Source: Paludibacteraceae bacterium (lineage in GTDB: Bacteria; Bacteroidota; Bacteroidia; Bacteroidales; Paludibacteraceae). Taken from it: a stretch of DNA of 64,000 bases. Below the pieces are notes generated by a model, which had not been told where the DNA came from, did not search any database, and was given only the letters and a program-made list of their open reading frames with translations. Location of the stretch: NCBI GenBank assembly GCA_017509715.1, contig JAFWOU010000028.1, positions 1-64,000 on the forward strand, read 5' to 3'. The position numbers and the translations under genes were made by a program. Shown here piece by piece: positions 23,978-33,002 of the stretch; position 1 is the stretch's first letter, and each line of letters opens with the position of its first letter.

Positions 23978-25681
23978 ATGAGTAATTATAAATGGAATTA
24001 CGTGAGCGTGGGCGGATCTACGCGCGTGAAGATCTCGTCGGGTGAGGACGTTCGTCACCTGCCGGAGTTGGATAAGAAACTGTGGACCGTGCTGGCTTGT
24101 CCGACCACGGGGCTGGAGATTGACTCGGAGAGTCTGCGCCTGATGGACACTGATGGCAACGGTAAGTTGCGCGTCACGGAGGTGCAGGAGGCAGCCAAGT
24201 GGCTGTGCTCGGTACTGAAGAACCCGCAGACGCTCTTCCGCCAGCGTGCGGAGCTGAAGCTCGACGACATTGCCGACGAAACTATCCTCAGCGTAGCCAA
24301 AGAGATAGTAGAAAGCAAAAAGTCGAAAGTCGAAAGCGAGGGTGAGAAACTCGACAAACCGGAACTCATCACCCTGGCCGACGTAGATGCTGCGCTGGAG
24401 GCCATCAAGATAGACGAAGTGCCCGTGCCCGCAGCACCGATAGAGGCCGACGTCATGGCGGCGCACAAGGCCAAGAAGGAGGAGTATACCGCCTACTACG
24501 AACTGGATAAGTTGCAGAAAATCGGTCTGGCGCAGATCCCCGAGGAGACTGTAAAGCCCGGCATGACCGAGAAGAAATACCAGGAGATGGGGGCGCAGAT
24601 CGCCGCCTGGGAAGAGGCCAAGAAAGCCGCTGAAGAAGCCAATGCCAAAGCATTGACGGATGCCAAGGCTAAGTATATGCCGCTGCGTAAGTTACTGTTG
24701 CTCAGCCGCGATTACGTGCTGCTGCTCCATAACTTCGTGACGCTCCAGGACTTCTACGACCTGTCGGACAAGCTCGGTATCTTCCAGGCCGGAACGCTCA
24801 TGATCGACCAGCGCGCATGCCACCTTTGTTTGCGTGTGACCGAAATGGCCAAGCACGACGTGCAGGCCGGACTGAGCGGTATGTTCCTGGTTTATTGCGA
24901 TTGCGAGAACCAGACCCTGAAGCAGAAGATGCAGATCGTAGCGGCTGTGACCATGGGTGAGGTGAAGAACCTGACCATTGGCAAAAATGCCGTCTTCTAC
25001 GATCGTCAGGGACGTGAGTGGGATGCTACGGTCTATAAGATCATCGACAACCCGATATCTATCCGCCAGGCTTTCTGGACCCCGTATCGTAAGTTCGGCA
25101 ACTGGGTGACGGAGTTGATTAACAAGCGTGCGGCTGAGAAAGAACAGAAGCAGTTTGAGAACGTGACGGCCAAGGTGGACGAGAAATCGCAACAAATGCC
25201 GGCTGCTACGGATGCACCGGCCGAGAAACCCCAGCCGCAGAAAGCACAAGCATTCGACATCGCCAAGTTTGCCGGTATATTTGCCGCCTTTGGCATGGCT
25301 ATCGGCGCGATAGGTACGATGCTGGTAAGCATCGCCAAGGGATGGGTAGTGCTGACCTGGTGGCAACAGATACTGGTTATCCTGGGCTTGCTGCTCCTGA
25401 TCAGCGGTCCTTCGATGCTGATCGCCTTCCTCAAGCTGCGCCGTCGCAACCTGGCGCCGCTGCTGAACGCCAACGGATGGGCTGTGAATGCCGACGCGAT
25501 CATCAACGTGCTGTTTGGCGCTACGCTGACCGACCAGGCTAAGTACCCCGTGCTGAAACTGAAAGACCCCTTCGTGAAAGAGGGTATGCCTACGTGGCAG
25601 AAATGGTTGATAGCCGCGTTGGTAGTGGTGGTTGTGGCCGCAGGCGCATGGCTGGTGTATAAATTTGCATATGCTGTATGA
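23978..25681 (+). CDS. membrane-anchored protein with EF-hand-like loop, unknown function (567 aa)
   Basis: The N-terminal 60 residues include DTDGNGKLRVTE, an EF-hand-like calcium loop. The middle is largely helical, with an Ala/Glu/Lys-rich coiled-coil region (WEEAKKAAEEANAKAL) and a conserved-looking block (LLLSRDYVLLLHNFVTLQDFYD). Near the C-terminus are three membrane helices: about residues 430-450, 462-485 and a last one at 542-565. I do not recall a named family. A heptamer array inserted near residues 110-121 encodes ESKKSKVESEG. Its stop overlaps the start of the M23/LysM gene (ATGA at 25678), so the two are translationally coupled and may act together at the envelope. Confidence 0.7.
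   Translation: MSNYKWNYVSVGGSTRVKISSGEDVRHLPELDKKLWTVLACPTTGLEIDSESLRLMDTDGNGKLRVTEVQEAAKWLCSVLKNPQTLFRQRAELKLDDIADETILSVAKEIVESKKSKVESEGEKLDKPELITLADVDAALEAIKIDEVPVPAAPIEADVMAAHKAKKEEYTAYYELDKLQKIGLAQIPEETVKPGMTEKKYQEMGAQIAAWEEAKKAAEEANAKALTDAKAKYMPLRKLLLLSRDYVLLLHNFVTLQDFYDLSDKLGIFQAGTLMIDQRACHLCLRVTEMAKHDVQAGLSGMFLVYCDCENQTLKQKMQIVAAVTMGEVKNLTIGKNAVFYDRQGREWDATVYKIIDNPISIRQAFWTPYRKFGNWVTELINKRAAEKEQKQFENVTAKVDEKSQQMPAATDAPAEKPQPQKAQAFDIAKFAGIFAAFGMAIGAIGTMLVSIAKGWVVLTWWQQILVILGLLLLISGPSMLIAFLKLRRRNLAPLLNANGWAVNADAIINVLFGATLTDQAKYPVLKLKDPFVKEGMPTWQKWLIAALVVVVVAAGAWLVYKFAYAV
24307..24341 (+). repeat. heptamer array inside the 23978 gene, AGTCGAA family x5
   Basis: Units are AGTAGAA, AGCAAAA, AGTCGAA, AGTCGAA and AGCGAGG, read in frame as VESKKSKVESEG. 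Confidence 0.93.
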
Positions 25682-27003
25682 GTAAACTACGAATAACGAC
25701 TATATTATTGGCATTCCTGCCTATGCTGGCAGGTGCCCAGGTCATGCTTGATAGCGCCGGATTGACCCACGAGGAGTATGCTATCGGATATTTTATTGAG
25801 CAGGAGATAGACGAGTTTGACGATTCCGAGCCCTATGATATCGCCGATATAGATGAGCAGGGTGGTGTGATGCCCCTGCTGTTCCAGGGCTATCAGGTAG
25901 GAGATACGCTGGTAGTAAACACGCCGAAGGACAAACTCCAAGAGCGTATCATCGTTCGTACGCCGGATGGGGTCGTCTTCTATCGCTTGTTCCGCGAAAT
26001 GCCGCCGAATATGCCGACCGAGCATCCGGCCGACTCAATCTACCAGGGTGTGTGGACCAATTATCGCGTCAACCCCTATGGCGTAGAGATTGCCAGTCTG
26101 CCGGATACGGTGCGCGTGGATCTGGCGAACTTTGCCCTACCGCATCGTGGACGCGTCACCTCCCACTTCGGATGGCGTCCGCGCTTCGGACGCTGGCACT
26201 ACGGAACGGATATAGGTCTGCGTACGGGCGACAACGTGCTGTCTGCATGGCGTGGCCAGGTGCGCGTATGCGGCTATGACTCAGGTGGCTACGGCTACTA
26301 CGTCGTAGTACGTCACGACAACGGCTTTGAGACCGTCTATGGTCACCTCAGCAAGATCCTCGTAGAGCCCGATCAGGGTGTGGAGGCCGGCGAGGTGCTC
26401 GGTCGCGGTGGTAGCACAGGGCATAGTACGGGTCCCCACCTCCACTTCGAGATCCGCTATCGCGGTATCACCATCAATCCCGAACTGATCATCAACTTCG
26501 ACCGCGGCGACCTGCAGAACGAGGGTATCGTACTGCTGACGCATAATATGTTCACCGCCAAGGGGCAGAAACGTCCGGCTCCGGTGCAGACCAAACTGCC
26601 GGAGGTGGAGGAAGTGCTGCCGGATACTACGGCTATGACGCCCGAAGAACTGGAGGCTTTCCGCCTAGAGCGTCAGGCTAAGGCCGAACAACGTGCCCGC
26701 GAGGAAGCCGAGCGTGCCGAGAAAGCTCGTCAGGCTGAGATAGCTCGCCAGCAGGCGGCCGAACGTGCTAAGAAACTGGCTGCCGAGAAAGCCCGCAAAG
26801 AGGCTGAGGCCAAGAAGAAAGCCGAGGCGGAACGCAAACGTAAGGCTGCCGAGGCCGCCAAGTGGTACGTGGTGCGCGAGGGCGATAGCTTCTGGTCGAT
26901 AGCCAACAAGAAAGGCATCTCCGTGGCGGAACTCAAGAAGCTGAACCGCTTCAACGACAAGACCGTGCTCCACCCGGGACAGAAAATACGTGTAAAGAAA
27001 TAA
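25678..27003 (+). CDS. M23 (LytM) peptidase with coiled coil and C-terminal LysM
   Basis: A signal peptide (MSKLRITTILLAFLPMLAGA) is followed by a LytM-type zinc peptidase domain with ligands His174 and Asp178 (HYGTDIG) and His254/His256 (HLHFE). Then come an Ala/Glu/Arg-rich coiled coil at about residues 315-395 and a single LysM at the end (VREGDSFWSIANKKGISVAE). The zinc ligands are intact, so it can be an active peptidoglycan endopeptidase rather than an EnvC-like activator. The LysM binds glycan chains. The gene overlaps the membrane protein gene before it by 4 bases. Confidence 0.88.
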   Translation: MSKLRITTILLAFLPMLAGAQVMLDSAGLTHEEYAIGYFIEQEIDEFDDSEPYDIADIDEQGGVMPLLFQGYQVGDTLVVNTPKDKLQERIIVRTPDGVVFYRLFREMPPNMPTEHPADSIYQGVWTNYRVNPYGVEIASLPDTVRVDLANFALPHRGRVTSHFGWRPRFGRWHYGTDIGLRTGDNVLSAWRGQVRVCGYDSGGYGYYVVVRHDNGFETVYGHLSKILVEPDQGVEAGEVLGRGGSTGHSTGPHLHFEIRYRGITINPELIINFDRGDLQNEGIVLLTHNMFTAKGQKRPAPVQTKLPEVEEVLPDTTAMTPEELEAFRLERQAKAEQRAREEAERAEKARQAEIARQQAAERAKKLAAEKARKEAEAKKKAEAERKRKAAEAAKWYVVREGDSFWSIANKKGISVAELKKLNRFNDKTVLHPGQKIRVKK

Positions 27004-27016
27004 ATGATATAGCAAT

Positions 27017-27883
27017 ATGGATAAGCAAGAATTGAAAAAACTCATCGAGATCTGGTTTCACGAGGATATTCGTGACGGCGACCATACGTCGCTCAGTTGC
27101 ATCCCGCCCACGGAGATGGGATGCCAACAGCTGATCATCAAGGACACCGGTATCCTGGCCGGCGTAGAGGTGGCCAAGGAGATCATTTCCTACTTCGACC
27201 CCGAGTGCCGCTTTGAGCAATTCCTCGAGGATGGCGCCCGGGTGAAGCCGGGCGATATCGCCTTCAAGGTATATGGCAAGGTGCTGAGCCTGCTGCAGAT
27301 CGAGCGCACGATGCTCAATATCATGCAGCGTATGTCGGGCGTAGCTACGACGGCCCACCGCTACCAGAGCCTGATCGAGGACACCGGCTGTCACGTGCTG
27401 GATACCCGCAAAACCACGCCGGGCCTGCGCTACCTGGAGAAAGAGGCTGTGAAGCTCGGCGGCGGTATGAACCATCGTATCGGACTGTTCGACATGATTC
27501 TGCTGAAGGACAACCACGTGGACTTTGCCGGCGGCATCACGGCAGCGCTGGAGCGTGCGCGCGACTACTGCAAGGCCAAGGGCAAAGACCTGAAAATCGA
27601 GATCGAGGTGCGCAACTTCGACGAGATACGCGAGGCGCTGGCTACCAATATCCCCGATCGTATCATGCTCGACAACTTCACGCCCGAGAAGACGCGTGAG
27701 GCAGTAGTATTGATACGCGAATGGGAGAAGACAGCCGGTCGCCATATGGAGATTGAGTCCAGCGGCGGTATCACGATAGATACCATCCGCTCGTATGCCG
27801 AGCAGGGTGTGGACTTTGTTAGCGTAGGCGCGTTGACCCATTCCTACAAATCGCTCGACATGAGCTTCAAGGCGACTAAATAA
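27017..27883 (+). CDS. nadC: quinolinate phosphoribosyltransferase (NadC)
   Basis: It converts quinolinate and PRPP to nicotinate mononucleotide in de novo NAD synthesis. The 288 residues show the family pattern: EDIRDGDHTS at the start, ERTMLNIMQRMSGVAT, DTRKTTPGLR (substrate-binding Arg/Lys), KLGGGMNHRIGLFD, LKDNH, and IEVEV-type and SSGGI segments at the barrel end. It lies 13 bases after the M23 gene and begins a compact run with the thioesterase and plsC. The nadA and nadB partners are not in the window. Confidence 0.95.
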   Translation: MDKQELKKLIEIWFHEDIRDGDHTSLSCIPPTEMGCQQLIIKDTGILAGVEVAKEIISYFDPECRFEQFLEDGARVKPGDIAFKVYGKVLSLLQIERTMLNIMQRMSGVATTAHRYQSLIEDTGCHVLDTRKTTPGLRYLEKEAVKLGGGMNHRIGLFDMILLKDNHVDFAGGITAALERARDYCKAKGKDLKIEIEVRNFDEIREALATNIPDRIMLDNFTPEKTREAVVLIREWEKTAGRHMEIESSGGITIDTIRSYAEQGVDFVSVGALTHSYKSLDMSFKATK

Positions 27884-27894
27884 GCGAGACGATC

Positions 27895-28416
27895 ATGCGA
27901 CTAATCAACAACCCTTGGCGCGGTGTGCCCGGGTATAATTGTTTCGGATGCTGTCCGGACAACCCCATCGGTGCGCGCATGCGCTTCTATGAGGACGGCG
28001 ATGATATCGTCTCTATTTGGCAGCCCACGCAGAACCACCAGTCGTGGATCAATACCCTGCATGGCGGCATACAAGCTGTGCTACTGGATGAGGTATGCGG
28101 ATGGGTGGTGTTTCACAAACTGCAGACGGCCGGCGTGACAGCTAAGATGGATATGCGTTATCGCAAACCCGTCAGCACGTTGCAACCCTATATCAAGCTG
28201 CGTGCCCGCCTGACGGAGATGCGTAGGAACGTAGCCATCGTAGATGGCGAACTGCTGAGCGCGGAGGGCGAGTTGCTCTGCTCGTGCCAGTGTACGTATT
28301 TCACGTTCCCGCAGGAGCAGGCTCGCGCGGAGATGGGCTATATAGCCTCCACCACCGAGGGCGAGGACCTCAGCTGGGATGAACTGGTATCGCAACTCAA
28401 CGGAGGCCGCTCATGA
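27895..28416 (+). CDS. hotdog-fold thioesterase, PaaI-like
   Basis: The 173 residues carry CFGCCPDNPIGARMRF near the start and LHGGIQAVLLDEVCGWV in the middle, the signature of PaaI/YiiD-type acyl-CoA thioesterases (the HGG and acidic helix bear the active site). An acyl-CoA or acyl-ACP substrate is expected, but which one cannot be told. The stop overlaps the plsC start (ATGA at 28413), which suggests a shared role in acyl-chain handling. Confidence 0.8.
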   Translation: MRLINNPWRGVPGYNCFGCCPDNPIGARMRFYEDGDDIVSIWQPTQNHQSWINTLHGGIQAVLLDEVCGWVVFHKLQTAGVTAKMDMRYRKPVSTLQPYIKLRARLTEMRRNVAIVDGELLSAEGELLCSCQCTYFTFPQEQARAEMGYIASTTEGEDLSWDELVSQLNGGRS

Positions 28417-29087
28417 TTCTATGGTATCGTAACTTCCTGGCGCGACTGGTCCACCTGGTGCTGCGGTGCCACTATAGTGTGACGATGCAGGGTCGCGAGG
28501 TCTTCGACGGCAAGCGTCCGATCCTCCTGCTGCCCAACCATACCGCCTATGTCGATCCGTTGCTGCTATGCTCCGAGATATACGACGTGCCGGTATGCCC
28601 CATGGTGGACGAACGTTTCATGCGTCATCCGCTTCTGAAGCATACCATGCGCTGGATCGGGGCGGTAGAGGTGCCGGATTTGATGGCAGAGTCGAAAGAA
28701 GAAAGTCTAAAATCGAAAGCGGCTGCTGCAAGCCAACTGACTCGTATTGCGCTGGATACCCTGCGTGAGGGCCGTTCGCTGATCTTCTATCCCTCGGGAC
28801 ATATTAAGACGGTGGACCGTGAGGTGATCGGCAATCGGCGGCTGGCCTATGAGGTGTGCCGCGACCTGCCGGAGAATACGACGGTGGTGCTCTGCCGCAT
28901 GCGTGGCCTGGAGGAGAGCCGATGGTCGAAACTCAAGACCACGACGCATACCTTGCGCCGATCGGTCAACTTCTACTTCGAGGACCGCACCGCCGATCTG
29001 CGCCGATGGGCACAGACGATGGAGCGTCGTCAGTTTAACGAGCAGTTGGAGAACTGGTATAACCAGCCTACGCCAGTAGCGGAATAA
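28413..29087 (+). CDS. plsC: 1-acyl-glycerol-3-phosphate acyltransferase-like protein (PlsC family)
   Basis: The HX4D motif is NHTAYVD (His43, Asp48) and the second block is FYPSGHI in place of the common FPEGTRS. The 224 residues include an N-terminal hydrophobic segment (LARLVHLVLR). PlsC enzymes add the second acyl chain in phospholipid synthesis. The unusual second block means another acyl acceptor is possible. A degenerate heptamer array near residues 93-102 (ESKEESLKSKAAAAS) lies between the two motif regions. The last 20 bases overlap the convergent HAD gene. Confidence 0.78.
   Translation: MILWYRNFLARLVHLVLRCHYSVTMQGREVFDGKRPILLLPNHTAYVDPLLLCSEIYDVPVCPMVDERFMRHPLLKHTMRWIGAVEVPDLMAESKEESLKSKAAAASQLTRIALDTLREGRSLIFYPSGHIKTVDREVIGNRRLAYEVCRDLPENTTVVLCRMRGLEESRWSKLKTTTHTLRRSVNFYFEDRTADLRRWAQTMERRQFNEQLENWYNQPTPVAE
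28690..28717 (+). repeat. heptamer array inside plsC, AGTCGAA family x4
   Basis: Units are AGTCGAA, AGAAGAA, AGTCTAA and AATCGAA, in frame and followed by AGCGGCT, the same type of closing unit as in the response regulator gene (AGCGGCG). Confidence 0.88.
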
Positions 29088-29751
29088 GTTCCGTGAGCGT
29101 GTGAATAGTATAGGTCGGATGCAGGTCCGGCCTTTCTTTTTTGTGGGGGTTGTACCAGCAGGTGTCCAGTCCGGCCTGCTGGGCGCCGATGACGTCGGTG
29201 GTAGGCGAGTCACCCATCATGAGTACCTCCTCCGGACGACATCCGCATCGGCGCAACGCCTCCTCGTAGAAGCGGACGTCGGGTTTGTCAAAGCCTATCT
29301 CCGACGATACGTACGCATCCTCCAGCATAGGGGATAGTCCCGCCAGCTGCAATCGCTGGCGCTGCAGGTGGGCAAAACTGTTGCTGGCAGCGAAGAGTCG
29401 GTAGCGTCCGTGCAGGGCCTGCAGCAGCGTGTCGGCATCGGCCACCTTGGCATGACTCAATCCCCAGCCGCGACGAAAGGCGTGCTTGAAATCCTCCAGC
29501 AACTCAGCCGGTAGCCCGGAGCGCTCGATAAACTCGGCAGGGTAGAGTTCCATCACCTCGGCGATGGTATGCTGGCCATGTTTGGCCTCCTCGAAGAGCC
29601 GTCCGGAGATGGCGAAGAAGAGATCGAACAGTTCGTCGGACGAAGGCTGATGAATAGCCTCCATCGCGTAATCAAACGCCTGGCGACAGCAGATGTCGTA
29701 ATCCAGCAACGTGTCGTCAATATCCAGAAATATGGCTTTATACTTCGTCAT
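29068..29751 (-). CDS. HAD-family phosphatase, YjjG-like nucleotidase
   Basis: Motif I is FLDIDDTLLD (Asp10 nucleophile, Asp12), motif II is AASNSF, and motif III/IV is IGFDKPDVRFYEEAL...MMGDSPTTDVIGA. The 227 residues and the helical cap fit the YjjG/YfnB group that dephosphorylates nucleoside monophosphates, including non-canonical pyrimidines. The substrate is inferred from the family only. Its start overlaps the hflX stop by 14 bases, so it is the last gene of an hflX transcript. Confidence 0.85.
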   Translation of the reverse strand: MTKYKAIFLDIDDTLLDYDICCRQAFDYAMEAIHQPSSDELFDLFFAISGRLFEEAKHGQHTIAEVMELYPAEFIERSGLPAELLEDFKHAFRRGWGLSHAKVADADTLLQALHGRYRLFAASNSFAHLQRQRLQLAGLSPMLEDAYVSSEIGFDKPDVRFYEEALRRCGCRPEEVLMMGDSPTTDVIGAQQAGLDTCWYNPHKKERPDLHPTYTIHTLTELIPLLA

Positions 29752-31060
29752 ACTGCTGGAAGAGGAAGTCGTTGTAGGGATAACGCTGGATATGAATGGC
29801 CTTGATGCGGTCGTAGAGCAAGTCCTTGAGCGCCTCGATATTGTTCTTCTCGCGGGCGGAGATGAAGATGCAGTCGTTGTGGAGCTTGGCCATCCAGGTA
29901 TGTTGGAGTTCCTCCAGCGAGATATTCTCGCGGCGGATAGGCGTCAGGTCGTCCTCATCCTTGGGCGTGTAGGTGAAGGCATCTATCTTGTTGAACACCA
30001 CGATGCGCGGTATGTCGGCCACGTAGGTGGAGGTGCGTTGACGGCGGTCGCCCTGCTTCTTCGAACGGGACCAAGGTTGTGCTTCGCCCTCCTCACGACT
30101 GGTGGTGAGCAGTTCGTTGATGGTCTGCTCCACTACCTCGTACTGCTCCTCAAAATTCGGATGCGAGATATCTACGACGTGTACCAGCAGGTCGGCCTCG
30201 CGCACCTCGTCCAGGGTCGACTTGAACGACTCCACCAGGTTATGGGGCAATTTGCGGATAAAGCCGACCGTGTCCGAGAGCAGGAAGGGTAGGTTCTGGA
30301 GCGTCACTTTGCGGACCGTGGTGTCGAGCGTCGCAAACAGCTTGTTCTCGGCAAACACTTCGGATTTGCTCAGCAGGTTCATCAGCGTGGATTTGCCCAC
30401 GTTGGTATAACCCACCAGCGCCACGCGCACCATCTTGCCGCGGTTCTGGCGCTGGGTGGTCATCTGCTTGTCGATACGCTTCAGGTCCTCGCGCAGCAGG
30501 GCGATACGCTGACCGATGATACGGCGGTCGGCCTCTATCTGGGTCTCACCCATACCACGATTCGTACCACCACCGCCTCGCTGACGGTCCAGGTGGCTCC
30601 ACATACGGGTCAGTCGCGGCAACATATACTGCAGGTGCGCCATCTCCACTTGCGTCTTGGCATAACTGGTCTGCGCACGCTGTAGGAAGATCTCCAGGAT
30701 GAGTATCGTACGGTCCATGATGCGTACGCCCAGCGTTTTCTCTACGTTGCGCAACTGACGCGGCGAGAGTTCGTCGTCGAAGATCACCATGTCGATCTCC
30801 GGCTGTTCCTCGTCCTGCTGATGCGCCTCGCGGCAACGGGCGATATAGTCGTGTATCTCCTGCAGTTTACCTTCACCCAGGTAGGTGGAGGTGTTGGGCT
30901 GGTCCAGACGTTGGGTAAAACGCTTGACGGGTACGATATGATTGGTGTCGGCCAGAAAGGCCAACTCGTCCAGATATTCCTTGGTACGTTCCTCCGACTG
31001 ACGGGGCGTGATGAGTCCCACCAGCACGGCATGCTCTATATAATCCTTGATCTCTATCAT
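29738..31060 (-). CDS. hflX: ribosome-associated GTPase HflX
   Basis: The 440 residues contain the HflX N-terminal domain (DDELSPRQLRNVEKTLGVRIMDRT), the Gly-rich GGGGTNRGMGETQIE linker and a G domain with GYTNVGKST (G1), DTVGF (G3) and NKID (G4). HflX splits stalled or heat-stressed 70S ribosomes and is a cytoplasmic GTPase. It has its own promoter at 31155-31125 and reads into the HAD phosphatase gene. Confidence 0.93.
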   Translation of the reverse strand: MIEIKDYIEHAVLVGLITPRQSEERTKEYLDELAFLADTNHIVPVKRFTQRLDQPNTSTYLGEGKLQEIHDYIARCREAHQQDEEQPEIDMVIFDDELSPRQLRNVEKTLGVRIMDRTILILEIFLQRAQTSYAKTQVEMAHLQYMLPRLTRMWSHLDRQRGGGGTNRGMGETQIEADRRIIGQRIALLREDLKRIDKQMTTQRQNRGKMVRVALVGYTNVGKSTLMNLLSKSEVFAENKLFATLDTTVRKVTLQNLPFLLSDTVGFIRKLPHNLVESFKSTLDEVREADLLVHVVDISHPNFEEQYEVVEQTINELLTTSREEGEAQPWSRSKKQGDRRQRTSTYVADIPRIVVFNKIDAFTYTPKDEDDLTPIRRENISLEELQHTWMAKLHNDCIFISAREKNNIEALKDLLYDRIKAIHIQRYPYNDFLFQQYDEV

Positions 31061-31124
31061 GTAGCTAAATCCAAAATCGGCTGCAAACCGGATTAGATCC
31101 GGAGCAAAAAATCCAAATCGGGTG

Positions 31125-31155
31125 CAAAATTACAAAAAAAATCCCACATATCCAA
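31125..31155 (-). promoter_or_regulatory. hflX promoter
   Basis: On the minus strand TTG (31155-31153, in TTGGATAT), a 20-base spacer and TAATTTTG (31132-31125). Much of the spacer is part of the terminator hairpin at 31134-31174. Confidence 0.7.
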
Positions 31156-31174
31156 ACGATACGTGGGATTTTTT
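31134..31174 (-). terminator. terminator of the OB-repeat protein gene
   Basis: Arms ATCCCAC (31141-31147) and GTGGGAT (31163-31169), extended by A and T runs. It ends the minus-strand gene at 31191 and overlaps the hflX promoter. Confidence 0.8.
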
Positions 31175-31190
31175 ATCAATCAGTTACGAA

Positions 31191-32795
31191 TTAACGCACC
31201 TCAGTACCCTGAACGGTGAAGAGCTTGTTGTCGCGAATGATGTACATTACGCCGTCAACTACTACCTTCTGAGCCTTCTCGGTCAGCGTGATATTCTCGA
31301 TGCCCTCTGCCTTCTGCAGCAGCTTGAGCTGAGCACCCGAAGCGAACTCGTAGTAGTCCTTGGTACCTGCTTCGTTCTGCGTATGGGTTACGTTACCCTC
31401 GATCAGAACGAGGTCATGCTCTGCGATAGCAGCACCATCCTCAGCCGAGCACTTAGCGCGGTAAGCCTGGATGTCACCATAGGTGCTGGTAGGATCGTCG
31501 GTCAGGAAAACGGTGATGTTGCCGTACTCCGCACTATAAGCTTCCTTAACCTTAGCGATGTAAGCCTTGCAAACCACTTTCTGAGTCTCACCTACTGCAA
31601 GACCTTGAGCGATCTCAAGAGCCTGAGCTGCGGTCAGCGTATCAACCTGCTCCTGCTCATACTCGCCGAAGTAGATATAAATCTTCTCAATACGAGCTTG
31701 CTTAGCCATCGACTCAACGGTGTATTCCATTCCGTTAACGATCACTTCTTTATCCATACCGCCATCGTAGTTCGAATAGAATTGGTAAACAATCTTACCA
31801 ATCTGTTGCTCAGCAGAAGTAATGGAGAAGTGTGCGCCTTTGTAAACACGGAGAGCCAAGTTGTGGCCATAACCGTTATCGGTAGCAACCGTTACACCGT
31901 CTTTGGTAGTAGAAACTGCACCACCCGGGGTCTGGAGAGTAGCCTCTTGACCTTGACCTTCGAAATCAGCAACTGTAAATACTACGTCAGCTTCCTCAAC
32001 CGGAGTAACGTCACCCAGAATCTTGATTGTGATGTTCTGGTCTGCATTCTCGATCACGGGATCACCCTGCGAAGGAACGTATTTCTTGATGGTGCAGACG
32101 AACTCAACCTGGGTACCTACAGGAATCTCAGCCTCGGTCTCGGGTTTGCCACGATATACGTAGAAAGCACCCTCTGCGTTGCTGGCTGCCGTGCTGGTAG
32201 CGTCGTCAGCTACGTAGAACGACTGGTTCTTGTACTGATCGCTGTAAGCATCGCTGCTCTTTACGTTGATAGCGGATACATAGCCGCGGATCTTGTACTG
32301 CTTCTCCGTAACACCACCGTTTGCCAATGCGTTACCGATTGCCAAAGCCTGAGCTACGGTAGCTTCCTCGATCTGCTCGATAACGGTGTGGTCACCGTCA
32401 GCCATCGTGATGAAAGTAGCATTTGCTTTCTCGAACTCGATGATGTACTTAGCCGCATTCTTGTTGTAGTACTTTTTCAGTTTACCGGTAACGGAAACCT
32501 TGTCACCGTTCAGCACTTTCAGGGTGTCATTGCCCTGGATAGGATAGCAATTGTAAGCCTGGAAGTCCGAAGCGGTAGCCGTAGCATCGTCTGCCATGTA
32601 CCAGCTCTGATTGTGATACGTCATGCTGAACGCACCGGCGTTGATTACATAACCCTCAACGGTGTACTCTACCTCCGAAGTGGCCATAGAATCCAATGCC
32701 ATACCGATTTCCATAGCTTGCGCTACGGTCAGTGCCTGCGCATTCATTGTCAGCGCTACAAAAGCAGCAGCTACAAATGAGAAAAATTTCTTCAT
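31191..32795 (-). CDS. secreted protein with three OB-like repeats and sorting-like C-terminus (534 aa)
   Basis: The signal peptide (MKKFFSFVAAAFVALTMNA) is followed by three repeats of about 110-150 residues that each open with (L/V)T-[VA]-AQA(L/M)-EI and contain a YTVEGYV, YKIRGYV or CKAYIAK strand, then ADDATATASD or TDDPTSTYGD. These look like the OB-type domains found in Bacteroidetes secreted proteins, two in tandem and one near the end. An additional beta domain (FTVADFEGQGQEATL) sits between. The end (EKAQKVVVDGVMYIIRDNKL, then FTVQG) matches the 717-residue protein, pointing to the same export or sorting route. Molecular function is unknown. Confidence 0.72.
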   Translation of the reverse strand: MKKFFSFVAAAFVALTMNAQALTVAQAMEIGMALDSMATSEVEYTVEGYVINAGAFSMTYHNQSWYMADDATATASDFQAYNCYPIQGNDTLKVLNGDKVSVTGKLKKYYNKNAAKYIIEFEKANATFITMADGDHTVIEQIEEATVAQALAIGNALANGGVTEKQYKIRGYVSAINVKSSDAYSDQYKNQSFYVADDATSTAASNAEGAFYVYRGKPETEAEIPVGTQVEFVCTIKKYVPSQGDPVIENADQNITIKILGDVTPVEEADVVFTVADFEGQGQEATLQTPGGAVSTTKDGVTVATDNGYGHNLALRVYKGAHFSITSAEQQIGKIVYQFYSNYDGGMDKEVIVNGMEYTVESMAKQARIEKIYIYFGEYEQEQVDTLTAAQALEIAQGLAVGETQKVVCKAYIAKVKEAYSAEYGNITVFLTDDPTSTYGDIQAYRAKCSAEDGAAIAEHDLVLIEGNVTHTQNEAGTKDYYEFASGAQLKLLQKAEGIENITLTEKAQKVVVDGVMYIIRDNKLFTVQGTEVR

Positions 32796-32885
32796 GATTT
32801 TAAAGAATTTTGTTAAAAAAATGGTTTTTTGTTAATAAAATATGTTTTATAACATATATATGTTCGTCCTTTCACATATTCGCTG

Positions 32886-32918
32886 CAAAGGTACAACAAA
32901 AAAACCATATACGCAAGT
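32886..32918 (-). promoter_or_regulatory. promoter of the OB-repeat protein gene
   Basis: On the minus strand TTGCGTATAT, 20 bases between the TTG and TACCTTTG (32893-32886). The leader is about 85 bases. Confidence 0.72.
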
Positions 32919-32952
32919 TTTTCGACAAAAAAAAATATTATTTGCAATTTAC

Positions 32953-32983
32953 TTGCATATTTCGAAAAAAAGTTGTAATTTTG
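32953..32983 (+). promoter_or_regulatory. promoter of the NtrC-class regulator gene
   Basis: TTGCATAT from 32953, a 20-base A-rich spacer after the TTG and TAATTTTG at 32976-32983. It is a primary-sigma type promoter, not a sigma-54 one. Confidence 0.75.
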
Positions 32984-33002
32984 TGGCCTAATTTGGATTT
33001 AT

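Noticed and set aside
31122..32780. 552-codon plus-strand frame opposite the OB-repeat protein gene
   Set aside because: The minus-strand product has a signal peptide, repeated domains, a promoter and a sorting-like end; the other strand has none of these.
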